A stretch of 64,000 bases of DNA from Desulforamulus profundi (GTDB lineage: Bacteria; Bacillota_B; Desulfotomaculia; Desulfotomaculales; Desulfotomaculaceae), in assembly GCF_002607855.1 (NCBI RefSeq), contig NZ_AWQQ01000037.1, forward strand, positions 1 to 64,000, given 5' to 3'. Numbering within the stretch: position 1 is the first letter of the stretch; every line of letters begins with the position of its first letter. Positions 51,600 to 63,321 of the stretch are shown here, in pieces. Both the position numbers and the translations under genes were made by a program. The notes beneath the pieces were generated by a model. The model saw only the letters and a program-made list of their open reading frames with translations, did not search any database and was not told the DNA's origin.

Positions 51600-53068
51600 T
51601 TCACGCCACCCCCTATAACCGGCCGCAGCCTGGTAAAATCGATGTTTTGTTCAAGGGTGTAGGCCACCCGCAGCAGGGTGCCCTCGGCAAAGGCTTTGCC
51701 CATCAGCTGCAAACCCACCGGCAGGTTATTGGCCAGCCCGCAGGGAATGGAAAGGGCCGGAATCCCTGCCATGTTCACCGGAATGGTGCAAATATCCTGT
51801 AAATACATTTGAATGGGGTCATCGACCATCTCCCCAATCTTAAAGGCGGTGGAGGGGGAGGTGGGGCTTAGCAGGACATCATATTTTTCAAAGGCCTTGT
51901 CAAAATCCTGTTTAATGAGCGTACGGACTTTGAGGGCCTTCAGGTAATAGGCATCATAATAGCCGGCGGACAGGGAGTAGGTTCCCAGCATGACGCGGCG
52001 TTTTACCTCATCGCCAAAACCCTGGCTGCGGCTGCGCATGAACATGTCCACCACATCCCGGGCATCTTCCACCCGCAGCCCGTAGCGAACCCCGTCGTAC
52101 CTGGCCAGGTTGGAGCTTGCTTCGGCGGTGGCAATGAGATAGTAGGCCGGCATGGCATAGTCTGTATGGGGCATGCTGGTTTCCTCCACATAGGCCCCCA
52201 GTTCCGTCAGTTTCTGTATGGCTTCCTTGATGCGCTCCTTTACCAGGGGGTCGATGCCGTCGGCCATGTATTCCCGGGGCACCCCGATTTTCATGCCCTT
52301 GATGTCATTGACAAGGAATTGGGTAAAATCAGGCTGCCGAATATTGGCCGACGTGCTGTCCATGGGATCGTGACCGCAGATGACATTCAGCATGTGGGCC
52401 ATGTCGGTAACGTCCTTGGTAAAGGGGCCGATCTGGTCCAAGGAGGACGCAAAGGCCACCAGCCCGTAACGGGAAACCCCGCCGTAGGTGGGCTTCATGC
52501 CCACAACGCCGCAGAAGGCAGCCGGCTGGCGAATGGACCCCCCGGTATCGGAACCAAGGGAAACAACGGTTTCCCCGGCTGCCACCGCGGCGGCGGAGCC
52601 GCCGCTGGACCCGCCTGGGACCCGTTCCAGGTCCCAGGGGTTATGGGTTAAATGAAAGCCGGAATTTTCGGTGGAAGAACCCATGGCGAACTCGTCCAGG
52701 TTGGTCTTGCCCACCATCACCATGCCGGCGGCATCCATCTTGGCCACAGCGGTGGCTGTATAAGGGGGAACAAAATTGTAGAGTATCTTGGATGCACAGG
52801 TGGTACGGATGCCCTCTGTGCACATGTTGTCTTTTACGGCAACCGGGATGCCCGCCAGGGGGCCCACAGGCTCACCGGCAGCAATCTTCTCATCCACCTG
52901 CCGGGCCTTTGCCTCGGCATGTTCCCGGGTAATGGTGAGATATGATTTTACTTTTTCTTCCACCTCTTCCATACGCCGGTAAACGGCCGCTGTAATTTCC
53001 GAGGCGGAGATTTCTTTTCTTACCAGCATCTCATGGAGTTGGTGGGCTGTCCGCTGAAAGAGATCCAA
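51596..53068 (-). CDS. gatA: Aspartyl/glutamyl-tRNA amidotransferase subunit A
   Basis: The amidase subunit that frees ammonia from glutamine. The 490-residue product has the Ser-cisSer-Lys triad: Lys in A-V-K-D-N-M, cis-Ser and nucleophile Ser in G-G-S-S-G-G-S-A and [11 protein letters not shown]. The TTG start follows GGAGGG. The frame is intact. It is 130 bases from gatC. Confidence 0.97.
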   Translation of the reverse strand: MDLFQRTAHQLHEMLVRKEISASEITAAVYRRMEEVEEKVKSYLTITREHAEAKARQVDEKIAAGEPVGPLAGIPVAVKDNMCTEGIRTTCASKILYNFVPPYTATAVAKMDAAGMVMVGKTNLDEFAMGSSTENSGFHLTHNPWDLERVPGGSSGGSAAAVAAGETVVSLGSDTGGSIRQPAAFCGVVGMKPTYGGVSRYGLVAFASSLDQIGPFTKDVTDMAHMLNVICGHDPMDSTSANIRQPDFTQFLVNDIKGMKIGVPREYMADGIDPLVKERIKEAIQKLTELGAYVEETSMPHTDYAMPAYYLIATAEASSNLARYDGVRYGLRVEDARDVVDMFMRSRSQGFGDEVKRRVMLGTYSLSAGYYDAYYLKALKVRTLIKQDFDKAFEKYDVLLSPTSPSTAFKIGEMVDDPIQMYLQDICTIPVNMAGIPALSIPCGLANNLPVGLQLMGKAFAEGTLLRVAYTLEQNIDFTRLRPVIGGGVK

Positions 53069-53198
53069 AACTTTCCCTCCTAAGTGCTAATGCTGTATTC
53101 CTTTGGGGTCAAGCCTTCAGCTGTCAGCCGTCAGCCCTCAGCTTTCTTTAACAGGACTGAAGGCTGATGGCTAGACCCGATAGTAATGCAGGATAAGC
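53069..53198. other. gatC-gatA gap with repeated CAGCCnTCAG motifs
   Basis: CAGCTGTCAGCCGTCAGCCC followed by TCAGCTTTC, and on the far side CTGAAGGCTGATGGCTAG, give partly self-complementary repeats. They separate gatC from gatA. No reading frame. Confidence 0.5.
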
Positions 53199-53480
53199 CT
53201 ATACTATTTTCGGTACTTTGAAGAAATTTTCTTCCCGGTCCGGGGCGTTGGCCAGGGCTTTTTCGGGGTCAATGTGTTGGCCCACCCGGTCTTCCCGGAA
53301 GACGTTTTGAATGGACAGCACGTGGGCGGTAGGAGGCACATCATCGGTATTCAGCTCCTGCAATGCCCGGGCTGCGTCCAGGATTTTATTTAATTGTTGG
53401 GTGTACAACTCTTTTTCCTCTTCGCTTAACTCCAAACGGGCCAGCAGGGCCACATGTTCCACATCTTGTTTGCTAATCAA
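53199..53480 (-). CDS. gatC: Aspartyl/glutamyl-tRNA amidotransferase subunit C
   Basis: The small clamp subunit of GatCAB, 93 residues: I-S-K-Q-D-V-E-H-V-A-L-L-A-R-L-E-L-S-E-E-E and the end V-F-R-E-D-R-V with F-F-K-V-P-K-I-V. The TTG at 53480 gives the usual length and the usual opening; the longer reading to 53513 adds unlikely residues. It lies upstream of gatA and gatB on the same strand. Confidence 0.95.
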   Translation of the reverse strand: MISKQDVEHVALLARLELSEEEKELYTQQLNKILDAARALQELNTDDVPPTAHVLSIQNVFREDRVGQHIDPEKALANAPDREENFFKVPKIV

Positions 53481-53649
53481 CCAGGTACACCTTCCTTTGC
53501 TCAAAACTGACAATATTATACCAAAGTTTGCTAAACCAGCGCAACTTGGCCAAATTTCTCATTCCCCTGGGTATAAATTTATGGTTCCGGGCATTTTGGG
53601 GTACGCTAGATAAGATAAATTCTGCCTGTTTACTAAAGGAGGACGACCC

Positions 53650-53838
53650 ATGCACGCAAAAAGAGCCATCTGTACCGATAACGCCCCCGCCGCCATTGGT
53701 CCTTATTCCCAGGCCGTTGGTTTCGGCCCCCTTATTTTTACTTCCGGGCAAATCCCCATTGATCCTGCCAGCGGAGCCATTGTTACCGGTGACATTCAGG
53801 CCCAAACCCGGCGTTCCCTGGAACCGGCTCCAGCCTAA
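53650..53838 (+). pseudogene. RidA-family N-terminal fragment
   Basis: The first 55 residues match RidA (YjgF) enamine/imine deaminases: [23 protein letters not shown] and [11 protein letters not shown]. The reading then ends in P-A-P-A-stop, where a normal protein continues for another 65 residues with the catalytic Arg. No frame downstream (53839-53965) supplies the missing half, so this is a truncation, not a sequence error. AAAGGAGG lies upstream of the ATG. Confidence 0.75.
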
Positions 53839-53965
53839 AGCTATATTCTATTTAAACACGGGTATTTCCTGCTAACCCGGCACTATCCAATCCTGCGCTA
53901 ACCTACCCGGCATTTTTCTCCGCTAAACAGTCTCTTCAGGCATCCCACCGGGGAGAAGCCTTTTA

Positions 53966-55330
53966 TCACAGCCTTTGGATCTCCAATACCCTTTCATAAA
54001 AGGGTTCCCCGATGTAAAAGATCTTCACTTTGTCACCGGCCCGGATGGAACTGATTTCTTCGCCTTCTTTATCCACCAACCGACCGAAGTCCCAGCCCCA
54101 GAAATGGTCGGGCACATACTTCTTGCTGCTGCCGCTGCCTTTTTTCACCAAATACAGCGCCCTGTCAATGCGGTCCACTTGGCCGGTGATGTTCTTAACG
54201 TCCAAAAGGGTCATGGATTTAATCGTTCCGTTGGAGGTTAAACCCAGTTTAATAAATTGACCGCTCTTCAATTTTTTAAGAAGGTCCTTGCTGGTCTTGC
54301 TCTTGGACTTTTCATCAACGATTTCAGCATCCCAGGCCACGGGATAATCCACTTCCTCGCAAAGCAGGTCCTTCACCGTGAGAAGCACCGGCTCTCCTTC
54401 GGCATGACGGAGGTAACTGGCATAGGTGTCCCGGAGCACGGGGGAAAAATTCCTTCTCTCCAGCAGTTCCAGATAAGCCAGTTTTCTTTTTGTATCCAGA
54501 ATTCCCGCCACCCGGTAGTTTACAATCTGCTGCAGCTGCATGGGCTGTCCCATGAAGTAAGCCTTGCAATTGGCAGTGGCCATCATTTTTTGCGTACCTT
54601 TAAGGGAGTTTAACTGGATTTCAATACCGTTTTTTCCCTGGGAAACGGCAGCCACCCAGCCTTCAACCTTTCTTTTGCTGTCTATTTTCACCCAGCCCTG
54701 GTCATAGAGCTTCCCCAAAACGGCCGCCATTTCCCCCCGGGAAACCTGCCCCAGAGGGCGAAAGCTGCCGTCCCGATAACCCGACAGGATGCCGCTGACA
54801 GCCACAGCCTGTATGGCCTGGTGATATTCCGGGGGAATATCTTTGCTGTCCGTGAAGGAAATGGCGATGCCCGGTCCGGTTAAATACAAGGTTCTGGCCA
54901 GGAGAACGGCCAGCTGACCCCGGTTGATGGGACGGTCGTGTCGGAAGCTCTGTAGCATATCTTCGGGAATAAATTTTTGCTGGACCGCAAAGTCCATGTA
55001 ATTTTGTCCCCAGGGCACCGGATAAGCGCTGGGAGGCGCATTTCTCGGGCGTTTTATTTTGGCGATCTGCTCGCTGAACCCCGCCCCGTTTAACACTAGA
55101 TGAACGGCCTCCAAACCGGTAACCGGCTGGTTGGGCCGGAAGGTATGGTCAGGAAACCCTTTGTCCAGCCCGGTGGCATATACTTTTTCGATGGCTTGTT
55201 TGGCCCAATGGCCTTTAATATCGGTAAAATCTACTTCAGCGGCAGGACTGTTCATTGCCCAACCGGTGCCGGGCAGCAGAAAAACAGCCGCCAGCACAGC
55301 CAGCACCAATGTTTTGAGGAAACAACGCAT
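53966..55330 (-). CDS. SLH-domain exported protein
   Basis: A 454-residue secreted protein with a signal peptide (about 1-25, ending W-A-M-N-S) and three N-terminal SLH domains (F-T-D-I-K-G-H-W-A-K-Q-A-I at about 35, a degenerate second at about 105-150, and Y-H-Q-A-I-Q-A-V-A-V-S-G-I-L-S-G-Y at about 170-215). A C-terminal region (215-454) of beta-rich segments follows and resembles no family I know. GGAGCGG precedes the ATG. It follows the beta-propeller gene by 12 bases, so the two are one operon and may form an envelope complex. Confidence 0.82.
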   Translation of the reverse strand: MRCFLKTLVLAVLAAVFLLPGTGWAMNSPAAEVDFTDIKGHWAKQAIEKVYATGLDKGFPDHTFRPNQPVTGLEAVHLVLNGAGFSEQIAKIKRPRNAPPSAYPVPWGQNYMDFAVQQKFIPEDMLQSFRHDRPINRGQLAVLLARTLYLTGPGIAISFTDSKDIPPEYHQAIQAVAVSGILSGYRDGSFRPLGQVSRGEMAAVLGKLYDQGWVKIDSKRKVEGWVAAVSQGKNGIEIQLNSLKGTQKMMATANCKAYFMGQPMQLQQIVNYRVAGILDTKRKLAYLELLERRNFSPVLRDTYASYLRHAEGEPVLLTVKDLLCEEVDYPVAWDAEIVDEKSKSKTSKDLLKKLKSGQFIKLGLTSNGTIKSMTLLDVKNITGQVDRIDRALYLVKKGSGSSKKYVPDHFWGWDFGRLVDKEGEEISSIRAGDKVKIFYIGEPFYERVLEIQRL

Positions 55331-55342
55331 GTTTACCGCTCC

Positions 55343-56509
55343 TTATTTAACATCAACAAATTTCACCAGGAAACCCTTGTCAGTATAAACCAAAATACCG
55401 CCGTCCTTAAGCATCACAGGCGCCCTGCTGATGGCATCCTTTTCATCTTTGCAGGTATCGATCATAATGCCGCCGTCCTTGTGCAGGGTCTGGCCGGTGG
55501 TTTTATCCATTTCCTTTTCCCAGATCAGTCTTCCGGCAAAGCTTACGCAGTAGATCCTGCCGTCGGTGCTGCCGGCATAGAGACGTTGTTTATCCTTGTC
55601 AACAGCCACACCGGAAACCACATTAAGCAGCGGCAAATCCCAGCGCAGGGTTCCGTCTTTAATATTGATGGAAAAAACCTTGTTTTGGCTGCAAAAGAAA
55701 AGGGTATCGTTCTCCAAAAAAGAAACCTTCGTCAGGTCATTTGCCTTTACGGAATAAGTCCAGCGTTCCTTTCCGGTGCTGCGGTCGAAGCATTGAATTT
55801 TGCCGGAGGTGTTTCTTTCCACCTTGGTAGGGTTGGTAATCACGTACAAATGGCCGTCCGGTCCGAAGGTCATTTGAATATCCTTTATATCCCCCAATCC
55901 CCGGTGCCAGACCCGCTCCCCTTTGCTGTCCAGGGCACGCAGCCCGTACCCCTCATTTTTATCTCCGGTACAAACGTAGACCGCTTCCCGATCTCCCATG
56001 GCGGCCACAACGTTTTGTTCGTTTGAGTAGCGCCATTTATAATTTTTCCGGGGCTCCAGGGCATAGAGGCCATCGGTCACCCCCAGGTAAATGAGACCTC
56101 CGGGGCCTGTGGCAACCACCCCGCTGCTTTTGGTCCCCTTGGCTTTGGGATAAATGCGGTAAAGCCAGGTTACACTGCCGTTGGGCTTCATCTGCTGAAT
56201 GCCGTCGATTCCTGCGGCGTAAACGGCTCCGTTGTCCACCAGCAGGGGCTCGCTGATTTTGCCCGTAAGGTCCAATTTTATCTCCCACAGTTTGTTCCCG
56301 GTATGGATGTCATAACAGGCAATTTTATTACCCACCGGCATGTACAGCAGTCCGTTGTCTGTCAAGGTCATGTCGGCTGTTAATTTCCCTACTTTTTCCT
56401 GCTTCCATTTTATTTGGCCATAGGGATAAAAGGTATAACCTGCTTCCGCCAGACCGGACCACATGACTATATAAACCAGCATAAGAAGCATGGCAGTAAA
56501 AAATCTCAT
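55343..56509 (-). CDS. Exported PQQ-like beta-propeller protein
   Basis: A 388-residue protein with a signal peptide (W-S-G-L-A-E-A cleavage region) and repeated blades of the PQQ/WD type: W-E-I-K-L-D-L, G-A-V-Y-A-A-G-I-D-G-I, Y-L-G-V-T-D-G-L-Y-A-L, V-W-H-R-G-L-G-D and R-L-Y-A-G-S-T-D-G-R-I-Y-C-V. No lipobox and no catalytic cofactor site are seen. It probably serves as a binding scaffold at the cell surface. The ATG at 56509 is preferred (GGGGGG, 6-base spacing). It precedes the SLH gene closely. Confidence 0.82.
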   Translation of the reverse strand: MRFFTAMLLMLVYIVMWSGLAEAGYTFYPYGQIKWKQEKVGKLTADMTLTDNGLLYMPVGNKIACYDIHTGNKLWEIKLDLTGKISEPLLVDNGAVYAAGIDGIQQMKPNGSVTWLYRIYPKAKGTKSSGVVATGPGGLIYLGVTDGLYALEPRKNYKWRYSNEQNVVAAMGDREAVYVCTGDKNEGYGLRALDSKGERVWHRGLGDIKDIQMTFGPDGHLYVITNPTKVERNTSGKIQCFDRSTGKERWTYSVKANDLTKVSFLENDTLFFCSQNKVFSINIKDGTLRWDLPLLNVVSGVAVDKDKQRLYAGSTDGRIYCVSFAGRLIWEKEMDKTTGQTLHKDGGIMIDTCKDEKDAISRAPVMLKDGGILVYTDKGFLVKFVDVK

Positions 56510-56615
56510 GTACAACCCCCCCGGACATATTTCTTTAACCCGGCTGGAAATTCCTTCCCCGGCAAAGGATGTCCCTGTTTATAAAGGTTATCGGACGCTG
56601 TGGGGAGCGTCTTAA

Positions 56616-56651
56616 ATAAAAATCCCCGGTTCTCTTTCCGAAACCGGGGAT
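56616..56651 (-). terminator. Terminator of ligA
   Basis: ATCCCCGGTT and AACCGGGGAT form a 10-base-pair stem, followed by TTTTTATTT on the minus strand. Confidence 0.88.
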
Positions 56652-56656
56652 GAGTG

Positions 56657-58678
<2,022 letters not shown>

Positions 58679-58689
58679 CTATCCTCACT

Positions 58690-58721
58690 AATTCAAGTGG
58701 GGACGGTTCTTAACTTGAATT
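58690..58721. repeat. Dispersed 32-base repeat, single copy
   Basis: AATTCAAGTGGGGACGGTTC followed by TTAACTTGAATT, between amj and ligA. It is the inverse orientation of the copy at 63287-63320 and matches the pair at 40154-40219. Confidence 0.9.
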
Positions 58722-58729
58722 TAGTTTCT

Positions 58730-59607
58730 TTAAAAACCGCCACGGGCGATAATCTGTGCCACGTACTTAATAACCAGAGCAGCCGGCACAAAGAAAAGCT
58801 GGGCCAGGACGGTTCCTATTAGACGGGTGACCGCCAGGTAAAAGGACATTTGCTTGATATCCTTCTCCGGTCTTTCTCCCCGCAGGCCTGGTCGGTAATG
58901 CCTGCAGCGGTGGGATCCACCACGGTGGCAAACAGGATGGTGGCAATGCCGTTGATAATGCCTGAAAGCATCGAAGCTGTGGTCCGAAATTCCGGATACA
59001 GGGCACAGGCATACACCGCTGAAAGAACCGAGGTGGTATAAATGCCGGTCACAAAAACATTCAATACCAGAAACTTTTTGGGGATGGTTAACTTCTCCGA
59101 AATGGCCTGTTTAAAAAATTCCCTGTTGGGAATTCGCACAGCAGACTTAGCCATGCGGGCCACCTTTGCCGGTGAGAAAATCACCATGCCGATCATTTTG
59201 GGTACCGATTTAACCTGGTAAAAGACATCAATCCCTTTAATAAAAAAGGTAATAAACGTGGGAATAAAGATGGCTCCGATCAGGGTACCGACGGTGGCTC
59301 CTAAAATAATGGTCCGGATCTGGTAATCCAGAATCAGCAGTTCCTGCTGGTAGACAGGGGTGCTTAACAGGTTTACTGCGGAACCGGCCGCCTGCATGCC
59401 CCGCTCGATGGCCAGGTCAATAATGGAACCCAGCAAAGGTGCCTGCAGCATGTTGGCAGTTTGGGCAATCAGGAAGATTACATTAAACAGGGAATAGGCC
59501 GTAGCCAGCCGTTTGGTCATGACCCCTGCCGGTCGAACTGCAAAGATCAAAGTATTAATCAAATGTATGATGGCGGTTAAAACCACCACTGCCATTAAGC
59601 GGTCCAT
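58730..59607 (-). CDS. amj: Lipid II flippase Amj, frame broken once
   Basis: Amj (DUF2837) is the alternate lipid II flippase first found in Bacillus subtilis; it moves the peptidoglycan precursor across the membrane. The protein has several helices, starting V-V-V-L-T-A-I-I-H-L-I-N-T-L, with F-F-I-K-G-I-D-V-F-Y-Q-V and G-I-N-G-I-A-T-I-L-F. A frame break near 58885 is repaired by adding one C to GCCTGCGG, giving M-S-F-Y-L-A-V-T-R-L-I-G-T and a hydrophobic end at 58730, total about 291 residues. GGAGG precedes the ATG. No murJ is seen here. Confidence 0.88.
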
Positions 59608-59636
59608 TTTTTTCCTCCGCCATTAGTGTTCCCAGA

Positions 59637-61799
59637 TTAGACCTTTTCTAGTGGCGCGAACTGGGCGATGAGGGTTTTTAAACCCTGTGCCGGGAAAGCC
59701 ACCGTCAGTTCAGCATCGCCGCCTTCACCCTTCACCTTGACAACAACGCCTTCTCCCCATTTGCGATGGCGCACCCTGTCTCCCAGTAAAAATGTTTCGG
59801 GAGATGCCGCAGGCCGGGTGCCGGCCGTGCTGCCGCTGCTTACTCCGGCGCCGGAAGTTACCGGCTTCTTCAAGGGCTTTTGTCCCGCCGTTAATTCGAT
59901 TGGGATTTCTTCCAAAAATCTGGATCTCGGGTTCATGTTGGTGCGGCCAAAGAGGGTCCTCTCCCAGCAGTGGGTCAAATAGAGTTCCTCCTCGGCCCGG
60001 GTAATTCCCACATAGGCCAGGCGGCGCTCCTCTTCCAGTTCCTCCTGGTCATAAAGGGCCCGGCTGTGGGGGAAGACACCCTCCTCCATACCAGTTAAAA
60101 ATACCACGGGAAATTCCAGGCCTTTAGCGCTGTGCAGGGTCATCAGCACCACCTGGTCGGCTGCCGGGTCATGCCGGTCCAGATCGGTCACCAGCGAGAT
60201 GGTGGAGAGGAAATCCTCCAGACCGGCTTCCTCTCCCTGCTGCTTGTCATACTCCTTGGTCACCGAAAGGAATTCCTGCAGGTTCTCCAGCCGGGTCCTG
60301 GCTTCCACAGTATCCTCGGCCTCCAGTTCCGCCCGGTAGCCGGTCCGGCTGAGAACCTCTTCGGTAATTTCTGTTACGGAAAGGAACTCGGCCTGTTTTG
60401 CCAGGCTGTCGACCAGGTCCGCCAGCAGACTGCACTGTTTGCGGGCTTTGGCAGGAATCCCCGGGATGTCATCTGCCATGGCCAGGGTCTGTAAAAGGCT
60501 TAAACCCCGCTCCAGGGCGAAGTTTGTGATTTTCTCCAGGGAGGCTGCCCCGATGCCCCGTTTGGGCACATTGATAATGCGGAACAGGCTCTGGCCGTCC
60601 GCCGGGTTAACAAGTACCCGCAGGTAAGCCAGCAGATCTTTGATTTCCTTGCGGTCATAGAACTTGAGCCCCCCGAAAATGGTATAGGGGATGCCCAGGC
60701 GCAGGAAAGCTTCTTCAAAGACCCGGGATTGGGCATGGGTCCGGTAAAGAATCGCCATCTCACGGTACTTTCGATTGTGGGAAAAGCGCAGGTCCTTGAT
60801 CCTGTCGGCCACATAATGGGCTTCAAACCGCTCACTCTCCGCCCGGTAGACATGAATTAACCGGCCGGCCCCTTTGGCAGTCCATAGTTTCATGTCCTTG
60901 GCTTCTGTGTTGTTTTTGATAACGGTATTAGCCGCTTCCAGAATGTTGCCGGTGGAGCGGTAATTTTGCTCCAGCTTGACCACCTTTGCCTCGGGGTAAT
61001 CCCGCTCAAAGCTTAAGATGTTGTTGATGTCCGCCCCCCGCCATTTATAAATGGACTGGTTGGGGTCCCCCACCACGCAGACATTGCGGTAACGCTCCGC
61101 CAGCATGGTTACCAGGACGTACTGGGTATGGTTGGTGTCCTGGTACTCGTCCACCAGGATATATTTAAACTTTGTCTGGTAGTAGCCCAGCACATGGGGA
61201 TGCTCTTTAAACAGCCGTACCGTGAGCATCAGCAAGTCATCAAAATCCACCGCATTGTTTTTAAACAGCTTCTCCTGGTACAAGCGGTAGACCCGCCCGG
61301 CCACCTGTTCAAAGTAATCAAAGGCCTGCCGATCATACTGGTCCGGCGTCAGGAGCTTGTTCTTGGCCCCGGAGATGACCCCCAGCATGGCACGCGGTTG
61401 AAACTGCTTTTCATCAATCTCCAGTTCCTTGAGGCATTCCTTGATTAACGTTTGCTGGTCCGCATCGTCGTAAATGGAAAAGTTGGAGCCGTAACCAAGG
61501 GCTTGAATTTCCCTTCTGAGGATACGCAGGCAGGCACTGTGAAAGGTGGTGACCCACAGGTCCCTGGCCGCCTCCGGCACCAGGTTTTCCACCCTGGTCC
61601 TCATTTCTGCCGCCGCTTTATTGGTAAAGGTGATGGCCAGTATGTTATAAGGAGGAACCCCCTGGCTCAGGATCCGGGCGATCCGGTGGGTCAACACCCG
61701 GGTTTTGCCTGAGCCCGCGCCGGCCAGCACCAGCAGGGGGCCTTCGGTATACTGCACCGCCTCTGCCTGGGCGGGGTTAAGATTCGCTAAAATGTCCAT
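59637..61799 (-). CDS. pcrA: ATP-dependent DNA helicase PcrA
   Basis: A UvrD/Rep-type 3'-5' helicase of 720 residues, intact. Motifs are G-A-G-S-G-K-T-R-V-L (Walker A), D-E-Y-Q-D-T-N, G-D-P-N-Q-S-I-Y-K-W-R-G-A, L-E-Q-N-Y-R-S, Y-R-T-H-A-Q-S-R and T-L-H-S-A-K-G-L-E-F. The C-terminal Tudor-like tail (D-R-V-R-H-R-K-W-G-E-G-V-V) binds RNA polymerase in known PcrA. It precedes amj and ligA on the same strand; pcrA-ligA is a common Firmicutes pairing. Confidence 0.97.
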   Translation of the reverse strand: MDILANLNPAQAEAVQYTEGPLLVLAGAGSGKTRVLTHRIARILSQGVPPYNILAITFTNKAAAEMRTRVENLVPEAARDLWVTTFHSACLRILRREIQALGYGSNFSIYDDADQQTLIKECLKELEIDEKQFQPRAMLGVISGAKNKLLTPDQYDRQAFDYFEQVAGRVYRLYQEKLFKNNAVDFDDLLMLTVRLFKEHPHVLGYYQTKFKYILVDEYQDTNHTQYVLVTMLAERYRNVCVVGDPNQSIYKWRGADINNILSFERDYPEAKVVKLEQNYRSTGNILEAANTVIKNNTEAKDMKLWTAKGAGRLIHVYRAESERFEAHYVADRIKDLRFSHNRKYREMAILYRTHAQSRVFEEAFLRLGIPYTIFGGLKFYDRKEIKDLLAYLRVLVNPADGQSLFRIINVPKRGIGAASLEKITNFALERGLSLLQTLAMADDIPGIPAKARKQCSLLADLVDSLAKQAEFLSVTEITEEVLSRTGYRAELEAEDTVEARTRLENLQEFLSVTKEYDKQQGEEAGLEDFLSTISLVTDLDRHDPAADQVVLMTLHSAKGLEFPVVFLTGMEEGVFPHSRALYDQEELEEERRLAYVGITRAEEELYLTHCWERTLFGRTNMNPRSRFLEEIPIELTAGQKPLKKPVTSGAGVSSGSTAGTRPAASPETFLLGDRVRHRKWGEGVVVKVKGEGGDAELTVAFPAQGLKTLIAQFAPLEKV

Positions 61800-61912
61800 T
61801 ATTTCCTCCGTTTGGAAAATGTTATAAAGAAAACACTCTACATTATATCACATCCAAGGTTCAAAGTTAGAAATTCATGGTTCAAATTTAGTTTTTCTTT
61901 TCTCCACACTCT

Positions 61913-61960
61913 AAAAAAGAAAAAGAGAACGTCCAAGCATCCTTGGTGAACATTCTCTTT
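61913..61960 (-). terminator. Terminator of the coiled-coil gene
   Basis: AAAGAGAA and TTCTCTTT with inner CCAAG/CTTGG pairing, followed by a T-rich stretch on the minus strand. Confidence 0.7.
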
Positions 61961-62004
61961 CTGATGTCTCACTTTAATAAGGTTAAGAACCAGTTATATA
62001 ATTA

Positions 62005-62322
62005 CTAGGCCATTCTCTCCATTCTGGCCACCTTTGTTACCAGATAGCCCAGATCAACAATAACATTCTCTAACTTTACTTCAATGCGGTCGAGCCTGTG
62101 GTTTTGCATTTCTCTGTCATCAAACAAAGCACGAATTTTATCTATCACTTCATTCTCGATCTTGACTTCTAATTTTTGTTGGTTCCCTTCAAGTCTGGAC
62201 TGTGCTTCTTCAAGTCTGGCCTGCCCCTCTTCAAGTTTTCCCACACGCCGGTTAAGAGAAACCAGCTCGGTTTTCACGCCCTTGAGTTCATTAAGGATTT
62301 CTTTTAATAAAACCTCACTCAT
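62005..62322 (-). CDS. Small coiled-coil protein
   Basis: A 105-residue, almost wholly helical protein. Heptad-like repeats K-L-E-E-G-Q-A-R-L-E-E-A-Q-S-R-L-E (about 30-50) and a second helix (about 75-100) predict a coiled coil. AAAGGAG precedes the ATG and a terminator follows, so it is a monocistronic gene. I recognise no family; such proteins occur as orphan genes in Desulfotomaculum-like genomes. Confidence 0.6.
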   Translation of the reverse strand: MSEVLLKEILNELKGVKTELVSLNRRVGKLEEGQARLEEAQSRLEGNQQKLEVKIENEVIDKIRALFDDREMQNHRLDRIEVKLENVIVDLGYLVTKVARMERMA

Positions 62323-62549
62323 CGGTCTACTCCTTTCGGATTTAATCTGGTTAAGTCACGAAAGTTTAGCACCAAGCAATAACAATTTCCCTTCCACCAT
62401 TTTCCTTATTGTATCACATAGCAGTGAGGATTCCACTTGTTTTTTAAAACATATGTATTGCAGCGGCCATGACATTACGGGCTAGGGGAGTCCTATTGAC
62501 CACAGCCGGTTTATCCCGGCGCTTTCAAACCGCCCCCAATAATCCTTTT

Positions 62550-63239
62550 CTACTTTCTTCTTTTGGACAACTGCTGGTAGATTTCTTCAACGGCTACCCC
62601 TTGGTTGGCCAGCAGGACCAGCAGGTGGTAGATGAGATCAGCGGACTCGTATACGAGTTCCTCTTTGCTGTTCTTGGCCCCGATAATCACTTCGGCGCAT
62701 TCTTCCCCTACCTTTTTGCAAATTTTATCAATCCCTTTATCAAAAAGGTAGGTGGTGTAGGAACCCTCCGGTCTTTCCGCCTTGCGGCTCAGGATCACCT
62801 CATATAGCTCATCAATGATGGCGGGACTGGTGGAAACCCCCGCCTGCTGCCCCTGTCCGTAGACCTCGGAGGGATCAAACCTTTTTTCTCCCGCTACTGT
62901 AACGGAACCGTCCGGCTGTACTTGATTATGGAAGCAGGAAGTGTAGCCCTCATGGCAGGCGGCCCCTCCCACCTGCTCCGCCAGCACCAGCAGGGTGTCC
63001 GCATCGCAGTCGTAGTAAAAACCTTTTACTCTTTGCACATGGCCGGAGGTCTCGCCCTTCTTCCACATTTTCTGCCGGCTGCGGCTGTAAAACCAGGTTT
63101 CCCCGGTGCCAAGGGTCTTCTCCACCGCATCCCGGTTCATCCAGGCCATCATTAAAACTTCCTTTGTATATACATCCTGAACGATAGCCGGGATTAACCC
63201 GGCTTCGTTAAACTTCAGGGTCTCTATATTGAACTGCAT
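62550..63239 (-). CDS. hisIE: HisI-HisE fusion
   Basis: Bifunctional phosphoribosyl-AMP cyclohydrolase / phosphoribosyl-ATP pyrophosphohydrolase, steps 2 and 3 of histidine synthesis. The HisI domain (1-115) has E-V-L-M-M-A-W-M-N, Y-S-R-S-R-Q-K-M-W-K-K-G-E-T-S-G and the metal cysteines in D-C-D-A-D-T and C-H-E-G-Y-T-S-C-F. The HisE domain (about 135-229) has E-G-S-Y-T-T-Y-L-F and V-G-E-E-C-A-E-V-I-I. Length 229 residues is normal. It follows hisF, with one 32-base repeat between. Confidence 0.96.
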   Translation of the reverse strand: MQFNIETLKFNEAGLIPAIVQDVYTKEVLMMAWMNRDAVEKTLGTGETWFYSRSRQKMWKKGETSGHVQRVKGFYYDCDADTLLVLAEQVGGAACHEGYTSCFHNQVQPDGSVTVAGEKRFDPSEVYGQGQQAGVSTSPAIIDELYEVILSRKAERPEGSYTTYLFDKGIDKICKKVGEECAEVIIGAKNSKEELVYESADLIYHLLVLLANQGVAVEEIYQQLSKRRK

Positions 63240-63286
63240 ATTCCAATCACCAGCTTTTTATCTTACTTAACAAATAACTTTAATCC

Positions 63287-63320
63287 GAATTCAAGTCAAG
63301 AACCGTCCCCAATTTGAATT
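63287..63320. repeat. Dispersed 32-base repeat, single copy in the his operon
   Basis: GAATTCAAGTCAAGAACCGT followed by CCCCAATTTGAATT, lying between hisF and hisIE without a terminator T-run. Confidence 0.9.
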
Positions 63321-63321
63321 G

